Source: Hydractinia symbiolongicarpus (taxonomy: Eukaryota; Cnidaria; Hydrozoa; Anthoathecata; Hydractiniidae). From it: a stretch of 64,000 nucleotides of DNA. Shown here piece by piece: positions 24,111 through 35,200 of the stretch (positions are counted from its first letter, which is position 1; each line of letters begins with the position of its first letter). Made by a program: the position numbers and the translations under genes. The notes beneath the pieces are model-generated. The model was not told the DNA's origin and searched no databases. It saw only the letters and a list, made by a program, of their open reading frames with translations. The stretch covers positions 5,396,001 through 5,460,000 of the forward strand of contig NC_079876.1 in NCBI RefSeq assembly GCF_029227915.1, read 5' to 3'.

Positions 24111-26566
24111 ACTGACACTGTTAGAAAGACAATGAAATGTAGTTTTTGAAACTATCGCTATTTCTTCAGCGCGCGCTAACGGCTAGGATTAGTCCCACAG
24201 TAAAAAAATGACTTTCTTTAGCTTAATTCTTAAATGAAGCGCTACAACAGCGCCCAGTGTAATCGCTGAGGTTCCGCAATTATTTCAAATTAAGAAGAAT
24301 GTTATTTCTTGGAGTCAAATTGTCTCTTTTATCACATTTATCAGGTGACAGTCCATACTCAGTTTAATTAAGTACCACAGTCAATCGTTTCACGGTTAAA
24401 AGCGATGCAACCTAGTAATATCAGAAAAACAATTCGCTAAATACATGTTGGTACGAATATGTGACCCCACCGTTGTAACTCAAACGGACTGACGCCGTTA
24501 GAAAGTCAATGAAATGTAGTTTTTGAAACTGTCGCTATTTCTTCAGCGCGCGATAACGGATAGGATTGGTCCCACAGTAAAGAACGACTTATTTATCTAA
24601 ATTTTTAAATGAAGCGCTACCACAACGCCCAGTTTAATCGCTGAGTTCCGGCAATCATGTCAAATTAAAAAGAATGTTATTTCTTGGAGTCCACTTGTCT
24701 CACTTATAACATTTTTAAGGTCACAGTCTATAATCAGTTCAATTAAGTCCCACAGTCAATTGTTTCACTGTTAAAAGCCATACAACCTAGTAATACCGAA
24801 AAAATAGCACGAAACACATGTTGGTACAAATAGGTGACCCAACCGTTGTAACTCAAACGGACTGACACCGTTAAAAAGTCAATGAAATGTAGTTTTTGAA
24901 ACTGTCGCTATTTCTTCAGCGCGCGACAACGGCTAGGATTGGTCCGGCAGTAAAGAATGACTTTTTTATATTAATTTTTATTTGAAGCGCTACCACAGCG
25001 CCCAGTGTAATCGCTGAGTTTCGGCAATCATGTCAAATTAGGAAGAATGTTATTCCTTGGAGTCCCATTTTCTCATTTATCACATTTATTAGGTCACAGT
25101 CCAAAGTTTGTTCAAGTAAGTCCCACATTCAATCGTTTCATTGTTAAAAGCGATGCAACATAGTAATATCAAAAAAAAATATCGCTAAATACATGTTGGT
25201 ACGAATATGTGACCCAACAGTTGTAACTCAAACGGACTGACACTGTTAGAAAGACAATGAAATGTAGTTTTTGAAACTATCGCTATTTCTTCAGCGCGCG
25301 CTAACGGCTAGGATTAGTCCCACAGTAAAAAATGACTTTCTTTAGCTTAATTCTTAAATGAAGCGCTACAACAGCGCCCAGTGTAATCGCTGAGGTTCCG
25401 CAATTATTTCAAATTAAGAAGAATGTTATTTCTTGGAGTCAAATTGTCTCTTTTATCACATTTATCAGGTGACAGTCCATACTCAGTTTAATTAAGTACC
25501 ACAGTCAATCGTTTCACTGTTAAAAGCCATACAACCTAGTAGTACCGGAAAAATATCACAAAATACATGTTGGTACGCATATGTGACTTAACCGTTGTAA
25601 CTCCAGCGGATTGATACTGTTAGAAAGTCAATGAAATGTAGTTTTTGAAACTGTCGCTATTTCTTCAGCGCGCGATAACGGCTAGGATTGGTCCCACAGT
25701 AAAAAATGACAGATTTATCTAAATTCTTAAATGAAGCGCTACCCCAGGGCCCAGTGTAATCGCTGAGTTCCGGCAATCATGTCAAATTAAAAAGATTGTT
25801 ATTTCTTGGAGTCCGCTTGTCTCACTTATAACATTTTTAAGGTCACAGTCCATAATCAGTTCAATTAAGTCCCACAGACAATTGTTTCACTGTTAAAAGC
25901 CATACAACCTAGTAATACCGGAAAAATAGCACGAAACACATGTTGGTACAAATAGGTGACCCAACCGTTGTAACTCAAACGGACTGACACCGTTAGAAAG
26001 TCAATGAAATGTAGTTTTCGAGACTGTCGCTATTTTTTCAGCGCGCGCTAACGGCTAGGATTGGTCCCACAGTAAAAAAATGACTTTCTTTAGCTTAATT
26101 CTTAAATGAAGCGCTACAACAGCGCCCAGTGTAATCGCTGAGGTTCTGCAATTATGTCAAATTAAGAAGAATGTTATTTCTTGGAGTCCAATTGTCTCAT
26201 TTATCACATTTATCAGGTCACAGTCCAAAATCAGTTCAATTAAGTACCACAGTCAGTCGTTTCACGGTTAAAAGCGATGCAACCTAGTAATATCAGAAAA
26301 ACAATTCGCTAAATACATGTTGGTACGAATATGTGACCCAACCGTTGTAACTCAAACGGACTGACGCCGTTAGAAAGTCAATGAAATGTAGTTTTTGAGA
26401 CTTCGCTATTTTTTCAGCGCGCGCTAACGGCTAGGATTGGTCCCACAGTAAAAAAAATGACTTTCTTTAGCTTAATTCTTAAATGAAGCGCTACAACAGC
26501 GCCCAGTGTGATCGCTGAGGTTCCGCAATTATGTCAAATTAAGAAGAATGTTATTTCTTGGAGTCC

Positions 26567-28030
26567 AATTGTCTCACCTTCACATTTATAAGGTCACAGT
26601 CCATAATCAGTTCAATTAAGTCTCACAGTCAATCGTTTCACTGTTAAAAGCCATACAACTTAGTAATACCAGAAAAATATCGCTAAATACATGTTGGTAC
26701 GAATATGTGACTCAATCATTGTAACTCAAACGGATTGATACAGTTAGAAAGTCAATGAAATGTAGCTTTTGAAACTGTCGCTACTTCTTCAGCGCGCGAT
26801 AACGGATAGGATTGGTCCCACAGTAAAGAACGAGTTATTTATCTAAATTTTTAAATGAAGCGCTACCACAACGCCCAGTTTAATCGCTGATTTCCGGCAA
26901 CCATTTCAAATTAAGAAGAATGTTGTTTCTTGGAGTCCAATTGTCTCACTTTCACATTTATAAAGTCCGGTCCATAATCAGTTCAATTAAGTCTCACAGT
27001 CAATCGTTTCACTGTTAAAAGCCATACAACTTAGTAATACCGGAAAAATATCGCTAAATACATGTTGGTACGAATATGTGACTCAACCGTTGTAACTCAA
27101 ACGGATTGATACAGTTAGAAAGTCAATGAAATATAGTTTTTGAAACTGTCGCTATTTCTTCAGCGCGCGATAACGGGTAGGATTGGTCCCACAGTAAAGA
27201 ATGACTTATTTACCTAAACTTTTAAATGAAGCGCTACCACAGCGCCCAGTGTAATCGCTGAGTTCCAGCAATCACGTCAAATTAAGTAGAATGTTATTTC
27301 TTGGAGTTCAATTGTCTCATTTATCACATTTATCAGGTCACACTCCAAAGTTAGTTCAACTAAGTCCCACAATCAATCGTTTCATAGTTAAAAGCAATGC
27401 TACCTAGTAATTTCAGAAAAATATCGCTAAATACATGTTCGTACGAATATGTGACCAAACCGTTGTAACTGAAACGGACTGACACCGTTATAATGTCAAT
27501 GAAATGTAGTTTTTAAAACTGTCCCTATTTCTTCAGCGCGCGATAACGGATAGGATTGGTCCCACAGTAAAGAATGACTTATTTATCTAAACTCTTAAAT
27601 GAAGCGCTACCGCAACACTCACTTTAATCGCTGATTTCCGGCAATCATTTCAAGTTAAGAAGAATGTTATCTCTTGGAGTCCAATTGTCTCACTTTCACA
27701 TTTATAAGGTCACAGTCCATAATCAGTTCAATTAAGTCCCACAGTCAATCGTTTCACTGTTAAAAGCCATACAACCTAGTAATATCAGAAAAATATCGCT
27801 AAATACATGTTGGTCCGAATATGTGACCCAACCGTTGTAACTCAAACGGATTGACACCGTTAGAAAGTCAATGAAATGTAGTTTTTGAAACTTTCGCTAT
27901 TTCTTCAGCGCGCGATAACGGATAGGATTGGTCCCACAGTAAAGAACGACTAATTTATCTAAATTTTTAAATAAAACGCTACCACAATGCCCACTTTAAT
28001 CGCTGATTTTCAGCAATCATTTCATATCAA
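26567..28030 (+). repeat. Right member of the displaced 16-monomer match
   Basis: Partner of the block at about 20585-22050. It begins inside a chimeric monomer: the left part (ggttccgcaattatgtc) belongs to the F/H lineage, while the part from gtctcacc onward is class C. Private changes here include a local deletion, aaagtccggtcc where the partner reads aaagtcacagtcc, and tcaagtagaatg-type substitutions near 27290. The right half of this block was then duplicated again as the 1,119-bp trimer. Confidence 0.68.
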
Positions 28031-29169
28031 GAAGAATGTTATTTCTTGGAGTCCAATTTTCTCATTTATCACATTTATTAGGTCACAGTCCAAAGTTTGT
28101 TCAATTAAGTCCCACAGTCCATCGTTTCATTGTTAAAGGCGATGCAACCTAGTAATATCAAAAAAAATATCGCTAAATACATGTTGGTACGAATATGTGA
28201 CTCAACCGTTGTAACTCAAACGGATTGATACAGTTAGAAAGTCAATGAAATATAGTTTTTGAAACTGTCGCTATTTCTTCAGCGCGCGATAACGGGTAGG
28301 ATTGGTCCCACAGTAAAGAATGACTTATTTACCTAAACTTTTAAATGTAGCGCTACCACAGCGCCCAGTGTAATCGCTGAGTTCCAGCAATCACGTCAAA
28401 TTAAGAAGAATGTTATTTCTTGGAGTTCAATTGTCTCATTTATCACATTTATCAGGTCACACTCCAAAGTTAGTTCAACTAAGTCCCACAATCAATCGTT
28501 TCATAGTTAAAAGCAATACTACCTAGTAATTTCAGAAAAATATCGCTAAATACATGTTGGTACGAATATGTGACCAAACCGTTGTAACTGAAACGGACTG
28601 ACACCGTTAAAATGTCAATGAAATGTAGTTTTTAAAACTGTCCCTATTTCTTCAGCGCGCGATACAGGATAGGATTGGTCCCACAGTAAAGAATGACTTA
28701 TTTATCTAAACTCTTAAATGAAGCGCTACCGCAACACTCACTTTAATCGCTGATTTCCGGCAATCATTTCAAGTTAAGAAGAATATTATCTCTTGGAGTC
28801 CAATTGTCTCACTTTCACATTTATAAGGTCACAGTCCATAATCAGTTCAATTAAGTCCCACAGTCAATCGTTTCATTGTTAAAAGCCATACAACCTAGTA
28901 ATATCAGAAAAATATCGCTAAATACATGTTGGTACGAATATGTGACCCAACCGTTGTAACTCAAACGGATTGACACCGTTAGAAAGTCAATGAAATGTAG
29001 TTTTCGAAACTTTCGCTATTTCTTCAGCGCGCGATAACGGATAGGATTGGTCCCACAGTAAAGAACGACTTATTTATTTAAATTTTTAAATGAAACGCTA
29101 CCACAATGCCCACTTTAATCGCTGATTTTCAGCAATCATTTCATATTAAGAAGAATGTTATTTCTTGAA
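27045..29169 (+). repeat. 3-monomer HOR, period 1,119 bp
   Basis: Positions 27045-28050 match 28164-29169 at an offset of 1,119 bp (3 x 373). Shared markers are atgaaatatagttt, gataacgggtagg with ttacctaaac, the X monomer (cacactcc, acctagtaatttcag) and cgcaacactcac. The copies differ at a few sites, such as gatacagg for gataacgg near 28661. The left unit ends with an E monomer (28.06 kb) that the right unit lacks, where C is found instead, so the exchange joined unlike classes. Confidence 0.82.
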
Positions 29170-29463
29170 GTACAATTGTCTCACTTTCACATTTATAAGG
29201 TCACAGTCCATAATCAGTTCAATTAAGTCCCACAGTCAATCGTTTGAAAGTTAAAAGCGATGCAACCTAGTAATATCAGAAAAATATCGCTCAATACATG
29301 TTGGTACGAATATGTGACCAAACCGTTGTAACTGAAACGGACTGACACCGTTTGAAAGTCAATGAAATGTAGTTTTGGGAAGTGCTGCTATTTCTTCAGC
29401 GTGCGTTAACGGATAGGATTGGTCGCATAGTAAAGAATGACTTATTTGTCTAAACTCTTAAAT

Positions 29464-32275
29464 GAAGCGCTACCACAGCGGCCAGTGTAATCGCTGAGCT
29501 CCGGCAATCATTTCAAATTAAGAAGAATGCTATTTCTTGGAGACCACTTGTCTCACTTATAACATTTATAAGATCACAGTCCAAAATCAGTTCAATTAAG
29601 TACCACAGTCAATCGTTTCACGGTTAAAAGCGATGCAACCTAGTAATATCAGAAAAACAATTCGCTAAATACATGTTGGTACGAATAGGTGACCCAACCG
29701 TTGTAACTCAAACGGACTGACACCGTTAAAAATTCAATGAAATGTAGTTTTTGAAACTGTCGCTATTTCTTCAGCGCGCGATAACGACTAGGATTGGTCC
29801 CACAGTAAAGAATGACAGATTTATCTAAATTCTTAAATGAAGCGCTACCCCACCGCCCAGTGTAATCGCTGAGTTCCGGCAATCATGTCAAATTAAAAAG
29901 AATGTTATTTCTTGGAGTCCACTTGTCTCACTTATAACATTTTTAAGGTCACAGTCCATAATCAGTTCAATTAAGTCCTACAGTCAATTGTTTCACTGTC
30001 AAAAGCCATACAACCTAGTAATACCGAAAAAATAGCACGAAACACATGTTGGTACAAATAGGTGACCCAACCGTTGTAACTCAAACGGACTGACACCGTT
30101 AAAAAGTCAATGAAATGTAGTTTTTGAAACTGTCGCTATTTCTTCAGCGCGCGACAACGGCTAGGATTGGTCCCGCAGTAAAGAATGACTTTTTTATATT
30201 AATTTTTATTTGAAGCGCTACCACAGCGCCCAGTGTAATCGCTGAGTTTTGGCAATCATGTCAAATTAGGAAGAATGTTATTTCTTGGAGTCCCATTTTC
30301 TCATTTATCACATTTATTAGGTCACAGTCCAAAGTTTGTTCAAGTAAGTCCCACATTCAATCGAATCATTGTTAAAAGCGATGCAACCTAGTAATATCAA
30401 AAAAAAATATCGCTAAATACATGTTGGTACGAATATGTGACCCAACAGTTGTAACTCAAACGGACTGACACTGTTAGAAAGACAATGAAATGTAGTTTTT
30501 GAAACTATCGCTATTTTTTCAGCGCGCGCTAACGGCTAGGATTAGTCCCACATTAAAAAATGACTTTCTTTAGCTTAATTCTTAAATAAAGCGCTACAAC
30601 AGCGCCCAGTGTAATCGCTGAGGTTCTGCAATTATGTCAAATTAAGAAGAATGTTATTTCTTGGAGTCCAATTGTCTCATTTATCACATTTATCAGGTCA
30701 CAGTCCAAAATCAGTTCAATTAAGTACCACAGTCAATCGTTTCACGGTTAAAAGCGATGCAACCTAGTAATATCAAAAAAACAATTCGCTAAATACATGT
30801 TGGTACGAATATGTGACCCGACCGTTGTAACTCAAACGGACTGACACCGTTAGAAAGTCAATGAAATGTAGTTTTTGAGACTGTCGCTTTTTTTTCAGCG
30901 CGCGCTAACGGCTAGGATTGGTCCCAACAGTAAAAAAATGACTTTCTTTAGCTTAATTCTTAAATGAAGCGCTACAACAGCGCCCAGTGTAATCGCTGAG
31001 TTTCGGTAATCATGTCAAATTAGGAAGAACGTTATTTCTTGGAGTCCCATTTTCTCCATAATCACATTTATCAGGTGACAGTCCATAATCAGTTCAATTA
31101 AGTACCACAGTCAATCGTTTCACTGTTAAAAGCCATACAACCTAGTAGTACCGGAAAAATATCACAAAATACATGTTGGTACGCATATGTGACTCAACCG
31201 TTGTAACTCCAGCGGATTGATACTGTTAGAAACTCAATGAAATGTAGTTTTTGAAACTGTCGCTATTTCTTCAGCGCGCGATAACGGCTAGGATTGGTCC
31301 TACAGTAAAGAATGACAGATTTATCTAAATTCTTAAATGAAGCGCTACCCCAGCGCCCAGTGTAATCGCTGAGTTCCGGCAATCATGTCAAATTAAAAAG
31401 AATGTTATTTCTTGGAGTCCACTTGTCTCACTTATAACATTTTTAAGGTCACAGTCCATAATCAGTTCAATTAAGTCCCACAGTCAATTGTTTCACTGTT
31501 AAAAGCCATACAACCTAGTAATACCGAAAAAATAGCACGAAACACATGTTGGTACAAATAGGTGACCCAACCGTTGTAACTCAAACGGACTGACACCGTT
31601 AAAAAGTCAATGAAATGTAGTTTTTGAAACTGTCGCTATTTCTTCAGCGCGCGATAACGGCTAGGATTGGTCCCACAGTAAAGAATGACAGATTTATCTA
31701 AATTCTTAAATGAAGCGCTACCCCAGCGCCCAGTGTAATCGCTGAGTTCCGGCAATCATGTAAAATTAAAAAGGTTGTTATTTCTTGGACTCCACTTGTC
31801 TCACTTATAACATTTTTAAGGTCACAGTCCATAATCAGTTCAATTAAGTCCCACAGTCAATTGTTTCACTGTTAAAAGCCATACAACCTAGTAATACCGG
31901 AAAAATAGCACGAAACACATGTTGGTACAAATAGGTGACCCAACTGTTGTAACTCAAACGGACTGACACCGTTAGAAAGTCAATGAAATGTAGTTTTTGA
32001 GACTGTCGCTATTTTTTCAGCGCGCGCTAACGGCTAGGATTGGTCCCACAGTAAAAAAATGACTTTCTTTAGCTTAATTCTTAAATGAAGCGCTACAACA
32101 GCGCCCAGTGTAATCGCTGAGGTTCTGCAATTATGTCAAATTAAGAAGAATGTTATTTCTTGGAGTCCAATTGTCTCATTTATCACATTTATCAGGTCAC
32201 AGTCCAAAATCAGTTCAATTAAGTACCACAGTCAATCGTTTCACGGTTAAAAGCGATGCAACCTAGTAATATCAG
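29464..32275 (+). repeat. Layer IV lead-in, degenerate 8-mer with chimeric monomers
   Basis: Class order is 29.55 D0, 29.93 D, 30.30 E, 30.67 G1/F chimera, 31.05 E'/G2 chimera, 31.42 D, 31.79 D'', 32.17 F. Compared with the downstream 8-mer (E' G2 D E G1' D D'' F), two neighbouring pairs are each fused into one monomer. At 30.67 kb the left part with cattaaaaaatg and aaataaagcg is G1-like, while from gttctgcaattatg it is F. At about 31.05 kb the left part gtaatcatgtc with gaagaacg is E', while from ctccataatcac onward it is G2. This is what unequal crossing-over between homologous positions of adjacent monomers would leave. Confidence 0.72.
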
Positions 32276-35200
32276 AAAAACAATTCGCTAAATACATGTT
32301 GGTACGAATATGTGACCCGACCGTTGTAACTCAAACGGACTGACACCGTTAGAAAGTCAATGAAATGTAGTTTTTGAGACTGTCGCTATTTTTTCAGCTC
32401 GCGCTAACGGCTAGGATTGGTCCCACAGTAAAAGAATGACTTTCTTTAGCTTAATTCTTAAATGAAGCGCTACCCCAGCGTCCAGTGTAATCGCTGAGTT
32501 CCGGCAATCATGTCAAATTAAAAAGAATGTTATTTCTTGGAGTCCACTTGTCTCACTTATAACATTTTTAAGGTCACAGTCCATAATCAGTTCAATTAAG
32601 TCCCACAGTCAATTGTTTCACTGTTAAAAGCCATACAACCTAGTAATACCGAAAAAATAGCACGAAACACATGTTGGTACAAATAGGTGACCCAACCGTT
32701 GTAACTCAAACGGACTGACACCGTTAAAAAGTCAATGAAATGTAGTTTTTGAAACTGTCGCTATTTCTTCAGCGCGCGACAACGGCTAGGATTGGTCCCG
32801 CAGTAAAGAATGACTTTTTTATATTAATTTTTATTTGAAGCGCTACCACAGCGCCCAGTGTAATCGCTGAGTTTTGGCAATCATGTCAAATTAGGAAGAA
32901 TGTTATTTCTTGGAGTCCCATTTTCTCATTTATCACATTTATTAGGTCACAGTCCAAAGTTTGTTCAAGTAAGTCCCACATTCAATCGAATCATTGTTAA
33001 AAGCGATGCAACCTAGTAATATCAAAAAAAATATCGCTAAATACATGTTGGTACGAATATGTGACCCAACAGTTGTAACTCAAACGGACTGACACTGTTA
33101 GAAAGACAATGAAATGTAGTTTTTGAAACTATCGCTATTTTTTCAGCGCGCGCTAACGGCTAGGATTAGTCCCACATTAAAAAAATGACTTTCTTTAGCT
33201 TAATTCTTAAATAAAGCGCTACAACAGCGCCCAGTGTAATCGCTGAGGTTCCGCAATTATTTCAAATTAAGAAGAATGTTATTTCTTGGAGTCAAATTGT
33301 CTCTTTTATCACAATTATCAGGTGACAGTCCATACTCAGTTTAATTAAGTACCACAGTCAATCGTTTCACTGTTAAAAGCCATACAACCTAGTAGTACCG
33401 GAAAAATATCACAAAATACATGTTGGTACGCATATGTGACTCAACCGTTGTAACTCCAGCGGATTGATACTGTTAGAAAGTCAATGAAATGTAGTTTTTG
33501 AAACTGTCGCTATTTCTTCAGCGCGCGATAACGGCTAGGATTGGTCCCACAGTAAAGAATGACAGATTTATCTAAATTCTTAAATGAAGCGCTACCCCAG
33601 CGCCCAGTGTAATCGCTGAGTTCCGGCAATCATGTCAAATTGAAAAGATTGTTATTTCTTGGAGTCCACTTGTCTCACTTATAACATTTTTAAGGTCACA
33701 GTCCATAATCAGTTCAATTAAGTCCCACAGTCAATTGTTTCACTGTTAAAAGCCATACAACCTAGTAATACCGGAAAAATAGCACGAAACACATGTTGGT
33801 ACAAATAGGTGACCCAACCGTTGTAACTCAAACGGACTGACACCGTTAGAAAGTCAATGAAATGTAGTTTTTGAGACTGTCGCTATTTTTTCAGCGCGCG
33901 CTAACGGCTAGGATTGGTCCCACAGTAAAAAAATGACTTTCTTTAGCTTAATTCTTAAATGAAGCGCTACAACAGCGCCCAGTGTAATCGCTGAGGTTCT
34001 GCAATTATGTCAAATTAAGAAGAATGTTATTTCTTGGAGTCCAATTGTCTCATTTATCACATTTATCAGGTCACAGTCCAAAATCAGTTCAATTAAGTAC
34101 CACAGTCAATTGTTTCACGGTTAAAAGCGATGCAACCTAGTAATATCAAAAAAACAATTCGCTAAATACATGTTGGTACGAATATGTGACCCGACCGTTG
34201 TAACTCAAACGGACTGACACCGTTAGAAAGTCAATGAAATGTAGTTTTTGAGACTGTCGCTATTTCTTCAGCGCGCGCTAACGGCTAGGATTGGTCCCAA
34301 CAGTAAAAAAATGACTTTCTTTAGCTTAATTCTTAAATGAAGCGCTACAACAGCGCCCAGTGTAATCGCTGAGTTTCGGTAATCATGTCAAATTAGGAAG
34401 AACGTTATTTCTTGGAGTCCCATTTTCTCATTTATCACATTTATTAGGTCACAGTCCAAAGTTTGTTCAAGTAAGTCCCACAGTCAATCGTTTCATTGTT
34501 AAAAGCGATGCAACCTAGTAATATCAAAAAAAATATCGCTAAATACATGTTGGTACGAATATGTGACCCAACTGTTGAAACTCAAACAGACTGACACCGT
34601 TAGAAAGTCAGTAAAATGTAGTATTTGAAACTGTCTCTATTTCTTCAGCGCGTGCTAACGGCTAGGATTAGTCCCACAGTAAAAAAATGACTTTCTTTAG
34701 CTTAATTCTTAAATGAACCGCTACAACAGCGCCCAGTGTAATCGCTGAGGTTCCGCAATTATTTCAAATTAAGAAGAATGTTATTTCTTGGAGTCAAATT
34801 GTCTCCATAATCACATTTATCAGGTGACAGTCCATAATCAGTTCAATTAAGTACCACAGTCAATCGTTTCACTGTTAAAAGCCATACAACCTAGTAGTGC
34901 CGGAAAAATATCACAAAATACATGTTGGTACGCATATGTGACTCAACCGTTGTAACTCCAGCGGATTGATACTGTTAGAAACTCAATGAAATGTAGTTTT
35001 TGAAACTGTCGCTATTTCTTCAGCGCTCGATAACGGCTAGGATTGGTCCTACAGTAAAGAATGACAGATTTATCTAAATTCTTAAATGAAGCGCTACCCC
35101 AGCGCCCAGTGTAATCGCTGAGTTCCGGCAATCATGTCAAATTAAAAAGAATGTTATTTCTTGGAGTCCACTTGTCTCACTTATAACATTTTTAAGGTCA

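Larger units (their letters stand above)
21247..29463 (+). repeat. Array layer III: mosaic zone, 22 monomers of ~373.5 bp
   Basis: Class C monomers here are interspersed with the first D, E, F and G monomers. Order by gtct position in kb: 21.34 X (gtctcatttatgac with cacactcc), 21.70 C, 22.08 C, 22.45 D0, 22.82 E, 23.20 C, 23.57 C, 23.95 D0, 24.32 G1, 24.70 D, 25.07 E, 25.45 G1, 25.82 D, 26.19 F, 26.57 C, 26.94 C, 27.32 X, 27.69 C, 28.06 E, 28.44 X, 28.81 C, 29.18 C. X is a layer-I-like monomer with caatcaatcg and atttcagaa, and D0 reads ataagatcacag. This is the transition in which layer IV classes appear beside the older layer II class. Confidence 0.8.
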
